Shown here: one piece after another, positions 1 through 7,772 of the stretch
Layout of the letters: each line of letters begins with the position of its first letter
How positions within the stretch are numbered: position 1 is the stretch's first letter
NCBI GenBank assembly: GCA_002479655.1
Contig: DLOQ01000161.1
Span: forward strand, 1-11,580
From: Lachnospiraceae bacterium UBA7480
Lineage (GTDB): Bacteria > Bacillota > Clostridia > Lachnospirales > Lachnospiraceae
Reading direction: 5' to 3'
Length of the DNA: 11,580 nucleotides
The notes under the pieces: model-generated
Databases searched by the model: none
What the model was told of the DNA's origin: nothing
The model's input: the letters and a program-made list of their open reading frames with translations, nothing else
Position numbers and translations under genes: made by a program

Positions 1-19
1 TGAGTTTCGCAATTACCTA

Positions 20-1078
20 TCATTTATTTTTTTTAGGCTTTTTTCCAAACATAAAACTAAGATATCCCTGAAACAGCCATATCAGAAAAATCTCTGATAC
101 AATCAATACAGTAAGCATTATGACATTTCGCAGGAAATCATGATCAAGGGCCGCAAAAACAAGATCCCCTGCCCATTCGGCAAGCGCCGCCACCTTAAAA
201 TCAAGACAGGTAGCCAACACGATCAGAGACGACTTTCCAAGAGCTTCCAACGGACTGCATTCATTGATCCATCTGCAAAGAAACAGCAGACCGCCACAGA
301 GGCATATAGCGGTCAGGAAATAAACTATCATCTCCCCCGTAAGCAGATAGCGGAAAGATATCGTGCCATCGGTTCTCTCCTGATTCTTCAAGGCAAGAAA
401 AGTCCCCAATCCGGTCAGAGCAGATCCGGACAGGATCATCACCAGTTTTTTGTTCTCCAGATATGCAAGCAGCATGGCAGCCCCTTCTCCTACTGCACAG
501 AAAAGCATGCCCACACAGCCGCGCCAGAAAGCATAGACGGCCTGTAGCAAGAACACCTCCACCGACATCCCCTTTCCGTAAAGATATACCGGAATCCCAT
601 TAATGCCGCAGATGACAGCCGCAAGGATCGCGGTAAGGATCAGTGCAATGAAATAAGGCAGCTTCCTGCGTATCACCCAATAGCCTGTCACGCCGATGAA
701 AAACACAGGCAGAAACCATAGAATATCACCACCATATAACGACAGCATATCCCAGATCATATCGATCGTATCTTCCCTTGTAAACCGTACAGGAGATATC
801 AGCATAACGGCACAATGACCGGCTACCACTAAAAAGCTCATCCAGCCGTATGGAATCATGATCTCCTTCGCAGCCCTTTTGGAGAACTCCGACACACTTT
901 GTTCCGATATGCTGTATTCCCTGCCATAAAGTCCCGCCGCGGCAAAAAACAACAGCAGCACAAAGGCATCCGCCCATATCTTAAACGCCTGTGGCATGAT
1001 CCCCGAATACCCCAGAAGCAGTATACATATACCAACTCCGGCATAAACATTGATATACCTGTTTTCGCTCTCCTGCAT
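20..1078 (-). CDS. Degenerate acyltransferase-3 (AT3) family membrane protein
   Basis: A 352-residue polytopic protein with about ten hydrophobic segments. It resembles the AT3 family, integral membrane enzymes that acylate cell-surface sugars or peptidoglycan. Visible AT3 landmarks are the first helix starting near NRYINVYAGVG, a GLY turn near 49-51, a basic stretch leading into IPY (about 65-77), and an ILWFLP-type helix start near 119-124. The family usually has a Lys/Arg and a His ten residues apart in the first helix (pattern KGxx...GH). Here those positions are Ala13 and Tyr24, so the catalytic motif appears lost. I chose ATG 1078 because GGAAGGGG lies just upstream and because an earlier start would run into recJ. 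It begins 31 bases after the recJ stop, so the two are probably co-transcribed. The membrane fold is clear; substrate and activity are unknown. Confidence 0.75.
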   Translation of the reverse strand: MQESENRYINVYAGVGICILLLGYSGIMPQAFKIWADAFVLLLFFAAAGLYGREYSISEQSVSEFSKRAAKEIMIPYGWMSFLVVAGHCAVMLISPVRFTREDTIDMIWDMLSLYGGDILWFLPVFFIGVTGYWVIRRKLPYFIALILTAILAAVICGINGIPVYLYGKGMSVEVFLLQAVYAFWRGCVGMLFCAVGEGAAMLLAYLENKKLVMILSGSALTGLGTFLALKNQERTDGTISFRYLLTGEMIVYFLTAICLCGGLLFLCRWINECSPLEALGKSSLIVLATCLDFKVAALAEWAGDLVFAALDHDFLRNVIMLTVLIVSEIFLIWLFQGYLSFMFGKKPKKNK

Positions 1079-1109
1079 AAACTTCCCCTTCCTTGTTTTT
1101 TGTGTACGC

Positions 1110-2909
1110 TCAGCAAAAATCTTCCATAATAAATTGAATATTTTTCTGTCCCTGCCATTCATTCCACTGCGGATAATACGCCGCGGAAAATTTCAAGCCT
1201 TCTCCTCTGCCGCGGAAAACCTCCCGCACCTTCTCCTCCCCGTAGCGGTCTGTCAGGAACTTTTTAAATTCTTTATTCTTTTCATAAAATAAAGTCAGCT
1301 CAGCTATCCCGCCGTCGGTATCCCTAATCTGATATTTGCCGACTTTTCCTTCCGCCCCCAGCATTCTTGCGCTGCACAGCAGCAGATCTCTCTTCGCAAA
1401 AAGCGGTTTCGGATTGCCATTGCCAAACGGCTCCAATAACGCAAACTGGTCTAACAGCTGCGGGGAAACATAAGAAAACGGCAATTCAGCGTCAATCCTG
1501 AGTTTCTCTCTGAAGTCCGCCTCCGTCAGTCTGCTGTTTTCATTCAGCCTTCTCCTCAATTCCGACAATCTATCTTTCGGCAGAGAAAATCCCGCCGCCT
1601 GTGCATGACCGCCAAATTTCGTAAAGATATCCTTAACCGCGGACAACTCCTGATACATATCATAGCTTTCTATCGATCTGCCCGACCCCTTAAGTCCATC
1701 CTCCGCATCCGTGATGACCAGCGTCGGATGATGATACCGTTCCCTGATCCTTCCGGCAACGATCCCCGCAATGCTTTCATGACATTCCGGCAGATAGATG
1801 ACATATACGGAAGCTTCATCATGCTCTCCCTTCTCGATCTGTTCCACCGCCTTTGACGTGCCTTGCTCGGTAATTGATTTACGGCTGTCATTCATCTCTT
1901 TCAGTTCCATGGCAAGACGCATTGCCTCAGATTCCTGCTCTGTCATCAGCAGCTCCAGCGCTCTGGATGCCGTATCGATACGCCCTGTTGCATTGATACA
2001 GGGCCCCAGCAGATATCCCAGATGATATGCCGTCACCGGCATCCCCCATCTGCCCATCACGCTAAGCAAAGCTTTCAGTCCAATATATGACGTATTACTC
2101 ATCAGCTGCAGTCCTGCTTTCACCAGGGCGCGGTTCTCATCCTTCAGCTCCATGACATCGCCCACTGTCGCAAATGCAGCCAACTGCAGCAATTCTTTAT
2201 CCAGCTGTTCCCAAGCTGTCTCCCTGCCGCTTCCCTCAAGAAGTCTCCCTGCATATCCTCCGTCCATCATGGCACGCATCAGCTTATATGCGACAAACGC
2301 TCCGCAAATACCCGGAAACGGGTATTCACAATCCTTCTGTTTGGGATCTATGACCGCCTCTGCCTGCGGTAAAAGCCACACCTTCTTTCCGTCCTTCTCC
2401 TCATAAGGCACCTCATGATGATCGGTAACGATCACGGTCATGCCAAGCTCATAGGCATAAGCAGTCTCATCCCTCGCCGCAATACCGTTATCACAGGTAA
2501 TGATCGTATCCACTCCGGCCTGTGCCGCGTCTTTAATCAATTCCCTGTTCAGTCCATATCCGTCCCTGATCCTGTGCGGAATAACAGCATCCACGTCACC
2601 ACCCAAAAATTTAAGTCCCTTTAAAAGGATCGCCGTAGCACATACGCCGTCAATGTCATAATCCCCAATCACGCGAAGCCGCTTCCCCTGCGAAATCTTC
2701 TCCTCCAGCTTCCCGCATGCAACGTCCATATCTTTTAACAGCATGGGATCATGAAAGCTTTTACTGTCGCCGTAAAGATACTGCTCGATCTCCTGCTCCG
2801 TAACAACTTCCCGGTTTCTGATAAGTCTGGCAAGCAGCGGATCGATATGATATTTTGACCCAATCGCCTGAAAATCCGCTCCTTTTGTCAGCAGAAGCCA
2901 CTGATTCAT
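1110..2909 (-). CDS. recJ: Single-stranded-DNA-specific 5'-3' exonuclease RecJ
   Basis: A cytoplasmic DHH-family exonuclease that degrades 5'-ended single-stranded DNA in recombination and repair, using two metal ions. The 599-residue protein has all landmarks in order: IGDYDIDG at 81-88, CDNG at 139-142, the DHH triad at 163-165, ATVGDV ending at Asp251/Val252, the GRIRERY stretch near 387-392, and the DHHA1 GGH motif at 433-435. A C-terminal OB-like segment follows, starting near a GNGNP loop. Length matches the short type (E. coli about 577 residues); longer Bacillus forms carry an extra C-terminal region. The reading frame continues 38 codons upstream, but ATG 2909 is preceded by GGAGG at a 6-base spacing and the protein then starts MNQWLLL, so the longer form is rejected. 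In many Clostridia recJ follows secD/secF; here a plus-strand gene and a GH25 gene lie between them. Confidence 0.97.
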   Translation of the reverse strand: MNQWLLLTKGADFQAIGSKYHIDPLLARLIRNREVVTEQEIEQYLYGDSKSFHDPMLLKDMDVACGKLEEKISQGKRLRVIGDYDIDGVCATAILLKGLKFLGGDVDAVIPHRIRDGYGLNRELIKDAAQAGVDTIITCDNGIAARDETAYAYELGMTVIVTDHHEVPYEEKDGKKVWLLPQAEAVIDPKQKDCEYPFPGICGAFVAYKLMRAMMDGGYAGRLLEGSGRETAWEQLDKELLQLAAFATVGDVMELKDENRALVKAGLQLMSNTSYIGLKALLSVMGRWGMPVTAYHLGYLLGPCINATGRIDTASRALELLMTEQESEAMRLAMELKEMNDSRKSITEQGTSKAVEQIEKGEHDEASVYVIYLPECHESIAGIVAGRIRERYHHPTLVITDAEDGLKGSGRSIESYDMYQELSAVKDIFTKFGGHAQAAGFSLPKDRLSELRRRLNENSRLTEADFREKLRIDAELPFSYVSPQLLDQFALLEPFGNGNPKPLFAKRDLLLCSARMLGAEGKVGKYQIRDTDGGIAELTLFYEKNKEFKKFLTDRYGEEKVREVFRGRGEGLKFSAAYYPQWNEWQGQKNIQFIMEDFC

Positions 2910-2966
2910 CCCTAGCCTCCATATTTTTCTTCCGTTTTTCGGTTCACTCCGCTCAGTTTTGTACCT

Positions 2967-2972
2967 ATTATA
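2967..2972 (-). promoter_or_regulatory. Probable -10 box of the recJ promoter
   Basis: The minus strand reads TATAAT here, 57 bases before the recJ start. No good -35 hexamer sits 16-18 bases upstream, so the promoter is assigned on the -10 box and on its place in the divergent recJ/chaperone region. It implies a leader of about 50 bases carrying the GGAGG site at 2916-2920. Confidence 0.55.
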
Positions 2973-3043
2973 CATCAAACATCTTATTTCCGCTATATAT
3001 TGTGTTGATTTTCTATTTATCATTAGAATAATGTTTATCTTAG

Positions 3044-3075
3044 TTGTTTTATTTCTATCAAATATGTGCTATACT
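3044..3075 (+). promoter_or_regulatory. Probable extended -10 promoter of the trigger-factor-like gene
   Basis: TGCTATACT at 3067-3075 is an extended -10 element (TATACT at 3070-3075 with TG one base upstream). The best -35-like hexamer is TTGTTT at 3044-3049, but the 20-base spacing is long, so the extended -10 probably carries the promoter. The predicted start of transcription is about 40 bases before the ATG. Confidence 0.5.
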
Positions 3076-3122
3076 TATTCCGGTCAATTTTTTATCTCAA
3101 CATTTTATGATGGAGGCTTACC

Positions 3123-4289
3123 ATGAGTAATAATGAAATCAGTAAATCAAAGCAGAAACGTCTGGACATAGAAAATGCCAGAAAAGAACAGCAGAGGAAA
3201 AAGGCTCTGTCAAACCTGATCGCCATCCTGATCCCTGTAACGATCATATTAGTAATCTGCCTTGTCTATTTTATGTACCAGAGCAGGCAGTTAAACTATG
3301 GAAAATATCTAACTGAAGAAGGATTGATCAGTGATATTTCCCCTGCTGATTACGTCCAGTTTGACTATAAAAACCTTTCCTATAGCAGGGCGGAGCTTCT
3401 TCCCGATGATGCATTGGTAGAAGCCGATATCGCATCTACCTGTGAATCGCTTGCCGCGCTTTCCGATGATGCAGCACTGGTCACAGCCTCAGAAAATAAG
3501 ATCAGCCTTACCTATAACTCATTCATTGGAGGCATTTCCTGCAATGCCGTTGCACAGCAGGATTATACCATCGGCAGCGGTGCAGTCTCCGATCTGTTTG
3601 ACGAAGAGCTGATCGGTCACAAGCCCGGCGACAATTTTCAGACGGAGATTGCCTATCCTGCCGATTACCCCGATGCGGAAGTTGCCGGCGTAACCTTCAC
3701 CTACGATATCACCATCCACGGCATATATGTCGTTCCCGAATTTACTGACGAGCTGGTAGCCCTCAATTTTAGCAACATTGCCACTACGGCGGAAGGCTAT
3801 CGTGAATATCTTGTCCAGCAGTATTTTAAGGAAAATCTGCGCAATGCGATCACCGACTCGCTGAGAAACGGCGGCACCGTACTAAACTATCCTGCCGGTT
3901 ATCTGGAGAATGTGAAAAAGATCTACCGCACGCAAAACCAGCAGCAGTTTGATCAATATAACCAGATGTTCTATCAGAGCCTTGGATATTACGCATACAG
4001 CTCTGTATATGAAATGTACGGTTATTCCACCGAAGCCGAATACCTTGCGGCAATAGATTCCATAGCTGCCGACGACGTAGCTTATTATCTTGCCGTTATG
4101 ACTGTTTTCAAAAACGAGGGAATGACAAACACCAGAGAAGATGTGATGAACTACTACCTTGAACAGGGTTATGATACGGCTTCCTTCCAGGAACTGGAAA
4201 CACAATATCATTTCAATTATCTGGCGCAGATGGCGCTTGCCGATAAAGTAACGAACTATCTGATGGATACGGTGACGATCGTGGATTAA
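3123..4289 (+). CDS. Membrane-anchored trigger-factor-like FKBP peptidyl-prolyl isomerase / chaperone
   Basis: A 388-residue protein with a very basic N-terminus (residues 1-30), one membrane helix at about 31-52 and a long extracellular part. Residues 126-200 align with the FKBP domain of trigger factor: the stretch IGSGAVSDLFDEELIGHKPG, then YPADYPDAEVAGVTF, then a strand ending in PEFTDELVAL. The remainder (about 201-388) is helical, Tyr/Gln-rich and resembles the trigger factor C-terminal (SurA-like) substrate cradle. The N-terminal ribosome-docking domain of true trigger factor is absent and replaced by the anchor, so this should be an extracytoplasmic folding factor for exported proteins. 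The FIPGFE segment that helps form the FKBP active site is altered to AVSDLFDE, so isomerase activity is uncertain. ATG 3123 has GGAGG at 3112-3116, spacing 6. It is monocistronic, ending in the terminator at 4350-4378. Confidence 0.82.
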   Translation: MSNNEISKSKQKRLDIENARKEQQRKKALSNLIAILIPVTIILVICLVYFMYQSRQLNYGKYLTEEGLISDISPADYVQFDYKNLSYSRAELLPDDALVEADIASTCESLAALSDDAALVTASENKISLTYNSFIGGISCNAVAQQDYTIGSGAVSDLFDEELIGHKPGDNFQTEIAYPADYPDAEVAGVTFTYDITIHGIYVVPEFTDELVALNFSNIATTAEGYREYLVQQYFKENLRNAITDSLRNGGTVLNYPAGYLENVKKIYRTQNQQQFDQYNQMFYQSLGYYAYSSVYEMYGYSTEAEYLAAIDSIAADDVAYYLAVMTVFKNEGMTNTREDVMNYYLEQGYDTASFQELETQYHFNYLAQMALADKVTNYLMDTVTIVD

Positions 4290-4349
4290 TGATTTCGGAT
4301 CGATAATATCAATTGATGATCATGGATTACGATTTGATGGTAAGACGAT

Positions 4350-4378
4350 AAAAAGGAAGTCCGGCGGACTTCCTTTTT
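4350..4378. terminator. Bidirectional intrinsic terminator between convergent genes
   Basis: A perfect 13-bp stem (AAAAAGGAAGTCC paired with GGACTTCCTTTTT) around a GGC loop. The A-tract on one arm is a T-tract on the other, so it can end the chaperone gene on the plus strand and the GH25/secDF/scf cluster on the minus strand. Confidence 0.93.
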
Positions 4379-4392
4379 CCTTGAAAACTCTC

Positions 4393-5184
4393 TTATTCTT
4401 CCTCTGACAGACCATAGATCCGATAATCTTCCAGCTCCTGTTCATTTCCCCGGAAAACATCCAGATCAATATATCTTTCTTCTCCTGAATATCCTTCCAG
4501 CTCCCCTTTGTCGCTATACTGCCAGAAGCTCCATTTCCTGCCGCCGAAAAGCGGCCGGTAATAAATATTTCTGATCCACAGCGGATATTGCGTAAACTCT
4601 CCCCGAATCAATGTCCTGTATGCCGTCATGGTCGTATAGATGACCGGTTTGCATCCATAGTATGCTTCCAGTTCATCCAGCAAAAGCTGCAACTCGCTTC
4701 TGAGTGCGTCCACATCGACGCTGCCATCATAGCTGCTGTAATACTCGACATCCACAGCAGGCACAAGCATGCCGTCCCAGCTGCCCACCACCTCAATATA
4801 ATGATCCGCCTGCGTTTTTCCGCTGCTCTCAAAACTGAAGAAATGATACGCCCCGACTGCAAGACCGGTCTCCAGCGCGCCCGCCAGATTCTCCTCAAAG
4901 CGGATATCCTGATGGCTGCTTCCCTCCGTAGCTTTCATATACACAAACGAAAGATCGTCCGCCAGTACCGGCCAGTCAACATTCCCCTGATAATAGGAGA
5001 TATCCACACCCTTTACGCTATATCTTTCTGCCATCTTCAGGGCAAGCTTTATCCTTCCCTGATATACCCCCGCAGCAAATGCGGCAAGCGCGGCGATCAT
5101 TACAGCCAAAAGCACCAGCCACAATCCTGCTCTATGCTTTTTTGATTCTTTTTTTTTGATATCCTTAACCATCCTCTTACACAA
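4393..5184 (-). CDS. Membrane-anchored GH25 family lysozyme (N-acetylmuramidase)
   Basis: A 263-residue protein predicted to hydrolyse the beta-1,4 bond after N-acetylmuramic acid in peptidoglycan, acting outside the membrane. A Lys-rich N-terminus (1-18) is followed by one hydrophobic helix at about 21-41 with no clear cleavage site, so it is probably an anchor. The GH25 domain fills 57-250: GVDISYYQG with Asp61, YMKATEG near 82-88, GAYHFFSF near 111-118, the catalytic-type Asp-Val-Glu at 145-147, PLWIRNIYY, and the closing WSFWQYS...YIDLDVFRG region. No wall-binding repeats are present. The start is uncertain: TTG 5184 has only a weak AGAGA upstream, while ATG 5172 (four codons in) directly abuts AAGAGG. 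It begins 31 bases after the secDF stop with no terminator between, so it is likely the last gene of that transcript. Confidence 0.9.
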   Translation of the reverse strand: MCKRMVKDIKKKESKKHRAGLWLVLLAVMIAALAAFAAGVYQGRIKLALKMAERYSVKGVDISYYQGNVDWPVLADDLSFVYMKATEGSSHQDIRFEENLAGALETGLAVGAYHFFSFESSGKTQADHYIEVVGSWDGMLVPAVDVEYYSSYDGSVDVDALRSELQLLLDELEAYYGCKPVIYTTMTAYRTLIRGEFTQYPLWIRNIYYRPLFGGRKWSFWQYSDKGELEGYSGEERYIDLDVFRGNEQELEDYRIYGLSEEE

Positions 5185-5215
5185 TCGCCGGATTTCTCTA
5201 CCGGATTACTCTTGA

Positions 5216-7624
5216 TCAGTCATCATCTTCCTCCGTCTGCGGGAATTTATCCCGAAGCAGTCCCCACAACGGAGCTGCCAGAAAGATAGAAGAATATGTT
5301 CCACACAGGATACCGACCATCAGAGGAAGCGCAAATTCTTTGATGGAGGATACTCCCAGAATATAAAGCACCGCGATCATAATAAATGTTGTCAGGGACG
5401 TAAAGATACTCCTTGAGAGCGTCTGCGCCACGCTTTTATTGATGACATCATCCAGCGTCTCCCTGCGTCCCATATTGCGCTTGTTCTCACGCACCCTGTC
5501 AAAGATAACGATCGTTGCATTGATGGAATATCCGACGATCGTCAGCATACAGGCGATAAACGTAGAACCGACGCTCAATCTTATCACTGCATAGAATGTC
5601 AGCACGACCATAACGTCATGCAGAAGCGCAGCCACTGCGCTTGCACCGAACCTGATATCGCTGAACCGGAACCAGATATAGATCATCATGCAGAATGTCG
5701 CCACCAGCACGGATATGATGGCTTCCCGTTTCATTTCACCGGAAACCGTCGCACTGATCGTCTCCATCTCGATCTTATCCTGCGTTATGCCGAAATTTGT
5801 ATATAAAAGCTGTTCCAATGCTTCATGCTCTTCCGCTTCCAGCGCCCTTGTCTTAAAGATGATCTCATTGGTATCATTCACAGTCTGCCATGATACATTG
5901 GCATCATTCGTGATCTCCTCCAATCCGGTGACGATCACTCCGTCAACTACCTCCCTGTCAGGCACCGTGTCAAAAGTAACGCTTGTTGCCGTACCGCCGA
6001 CAAAGTCCAGACTGTAATTTAATACGGAACCGATCGTCGCCCTATTGACAAACAGCATAATGATCCCCACCAATATAATTGCGCCGGATATTCCAAAGAA
6101 CGTCTTTCTTTTTTTCACATACTCAAACGCCCTGCCGTCCTTCCCTGAGCCATACCATTTGACATCTCTAAGTCCCATTGCATACATGCTGTTGAGCAGC
6201 AGCTTTGTGATGACCAGCGCCGTAAACATGGATACGACAATACCCATTGCCAACGTATAAGCAAATCCTTTCAGGCTTCCGCTTCCCATGGCAATCAGCA
6301 CGATTGCGGAGATAAGCGTCGTGATATTACCGTCGATGATCGCGGAAAATGCCTTTGAAAATCCGCTTTTGATCGCGGACTGTACGGTCATTCCCTCCTT
6401 GATCTCCTCCCTAATCCTTGCAAATACGATAACATTGGCATCCACCGCCATACCGATGGACAGGATGATGCCTGCAATACCGGGCAATGTCAGCGTCACT
6501 TCAAAAATATTGATGCCAAGAAGTATCAGTATGACATATAAGATCAATGCCAGAGAGCTTGCCAGTCCCGGAATCCGATACACAACAATCATTAACAAAA
6601 TCACCAGTGCCAATCCGATCACGCCTGCCGTCAGGCTGGTTTTGATGGCATCCGTACCAAGCTGCGCCCCCACCACATTGGAACGCAGTTCCTGAAGCTC
6701 GACCTTCAATCCGCCGATACGGATACTCTGTGCCAGACGATCCGCCTCCTCAAAATTACGCATATTCGTGATCTGCGCCCTGCCGCCATCGATTCTGGAA
6801 TTGACATTCGGCACACTTAACATTTCTCCATCATAGTAGATCGCAATCGTACCATATAGTCCCGGCTTTCCCGCTGCCGCGCCGGTAGCGTCCCCAAATT
6901 TGGCTGCCGCCTCATCACTGAAAACAAGTTCAACGATATATTGTGTTCTGTTATAATCATCCGTATAACCGCCGCCCTTTGCTGATACCACATCCGTACC
7001 GCTTAAGATGGCGCTGCCGTCCGCCACAATCTCGTCAATGCTTCTGACCAGTTCATACTGCATTTTTGATGCCATCTGATCCCCAATCTCATAAGGGATC
7101 GGACTGCCGGCTTCATCCAGCATGATCTCATCCGTATCCTTATCATATAAATAAGCTGCACTCCCCATATAACAGAATAAGACGCCATCTTCTGAATATA
7201 CCTGCAGACCGCTTCCGGTCGTCATATTCTGATAATTCATATTGCCGTTTGAATCCGTCGCCCGGATAAAATATAACGATCCCGGAGAGCCCAGCTCCTG
7301 CAGTACCTTATTGGCATCCGTCACACCGGGGATCTCAATATTGATACGTCTGTCACCCTCCTGATACACCTGCGCTTCGGTAGAAAATTTATCAATACGC
7401 CTTCTCAGTTTATAGATCGTATCGCTGATATCCTCTGCGGTAGGCGTTTCTTCACCGACCGCCTCGTAGGTGATGCTGACACCGCCCGCCAGATCAAGTC
7501 CCAGCTTTATCCGCTCCATAGAACCGGCTTTTTCCGGTCCGACGCCAACCAGCGCAATATACCCAAGCGCCGCCGTAATGACGATAAATGCCAGAAAAAC
7601 CAGATAACCTGTCCCTTTTTTCAT
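5216..7624 (-). CDS. secDF: Fused protein translocase subunit SecDF
   Basis: An 802-residue fusion of SecD and SecF, the proton-motive-force-driven accessory part of the Sec translocon that pulls exported proteins from the outer face. The SecD half shows a first helix (about 7-27), LGLDLAGG at 41-48, an external domain to about 325, QSIRIGGLKV near 299-308, and helices containing SIGMAVDANVIVFARIREE (389-407). The SecF half starts near 505, with DFVGG at 540-544, an external domain to about 630, and helices containing HDV (669-671) and VGYSINATIVIFDRVREN (697-714). Asp395 and Asp670 are candidate proton-pathway residues by family position. A single-chain SecDF also occurs in Bacillus; many Clostridia keep secD and secF separate. 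ATG 7624 has an AAAGGAAAGG site 8 bases upstream. It follows scfB after 123 repeat-rich bases. Confidence 0.97.
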   Translation of the reverse strand: MKKGTGYLVFLAFIVITAALGYIALVGVGPEKAGSMERIKLGLDLAGGVSITYEAVGEETPTAEDISDTIYKLRRRIDKFSTEAQVYQEGDRRINIEIPGVTDANKVLQELGSPGSLYFIRATDSNGNMNYQNMTTGSGLQVYSEDGVLFCYMGSAAYLYDKDTDEIMLDEAGSPIPYEIGDQMASKMQYELVRSIDEIVADGSAILSGTDVVSAKGGGYTDDYNRTQYIVELVFSDEAAAKFGDATGAAAGKPGLYGTIAIYYDGEMLSVPNVNSRIDGGRAQITNMRNFEEADRLAQSIRIGGLKVELQELRSNVVGAQLGTDAIKTSLTAGVIGLALVILLMIVVYRIPGLASSLALILYVILILLGINIFEVTLTLPGIAGIILSIGMAVDANVIVFARIREEIKEGMTVQSAIKSGFSKAFSAIIDGNITTLISAIVLIAMGSGSLKGFAYTLAMGIVVSMFTALVITKLLLNSMYAMGLRDVKWYGSGKDGRAFEYVKKRKTFFGISGAIILVGIIMLFVNRATIGSVLNYSLDFVGGTATSVTFDTVPDREVVDGVIVTGLEEITNDANVSWQTVNDTNEIIFKTRALEAEEHEALEQLLYTNFGITQDKIEMETISATVSGEMKREAIISVLVATFCMMIYIWFRFSDIRFGASAVAALLHDVMVVLTFYAVIRLSVGSTFIACMLTIVGYSINATIVIFDRVRENKRNMGRRETLDDVINKSVAQTLSRSIFTSLTTFIMIAVLYILGVSSIKEFALPLMVGILCGTYSSIFLAAPLWGLLRDKFPQTEEDDD

Positions 7625-7660
7625 GTTCTTAACCTTTCCTTTCCCCGTCTGTACACATGG

Positions 7661-7688
7661 ATTTCTTTATTTACATTTCTGTATTTAC
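7661..7688 (-). repeat. 14-bp tandem duplication in the scfB-secDF gap
   Basis: On the minus strand GTAAATACAGAAAT (7688-7675) is followed directly by GTAAATAAAGAAAT (7674-7661), matching at 13 of 14 positions. It overlaps the last three bases of the 22-bp array, so most of the scfB-secDF spacer is repeat. Confidence 0.8.
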
Positions 7689-7772
7689 GTCCTGAATGTC
7701 ATTCTCAAACGTCATGTACGTCATCCTCAGACATCCTGTAGCCATTCTCAAGTGTCCTGTATGCCATTCTCA
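7686..7772 (-). repeat. Four-unit 21-22 bp tandem repeat spanning the scfB stop codon
   Basis: Four adjoining units on the minus strand, each starting TGAGAATG or TGAGGATG: 7772-7751 (22 bases), 7750-7730 (21), 7729-7708 (22) and 7707-7686 (22). The consensus is about TGAGAATGRCATACAGGACG plus two variable bases. Unit 1 is read in frame as ENGIQDT at the ScfB C-terminus. Because the unit is not a multiple of three, the TGA opening unit 2 comes into frame and ends the protein. Units 2-4 are untranslated. There are no spacers, so this is not a CRISPR array. Confidence 0.9.

Noticed and set aside
140..547. Plus-strand open frame of 135 codons inside the acyltransferase-like gene
   Set aside because: No ribosome binding site, low-complexity basic composition, and fully antisense to a coherent membrane-protein gene.
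1079..1162. Longer start for the acyltransferase-like protein
   Set aside because: It would overlap the end of recJ by 53 bases, and the added residues are basic and unlike the family; the ATG at 1078 has a good ribosome binding site.
2931..2950. GGAGTGAACCGAA shared by the recJ leader (minus strand) and the CorC-like gene leader (10042-10054)
   Set aside because: A 13-base match containing a Shine-Dalgarno-like core; in the recJ leader it is not at the ribosome binding position, so chance is the simplest reading.
2910..3023. N-terminal extension of RecJ by 38 codons
   Set aside because: It spans the recJ promoter and the GGAGG site; the internal ATG at 2909 has the correct spacing and gives a normal RecJ N-terminus.
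4588..5145. Plus-strand open frame of 185 codons opposite the GH25 gene
   Set aside because: Antisense shadow; the minus strand has complete GH25 motifs and the plus frame has no recognisable domain or ribosome binding site.
7661..7772. Possible CRISPR array in the scfB-secDF spacer
   Set aside because: The repeats are adjoining with no unique spacers, and there are no cas genes nearby.
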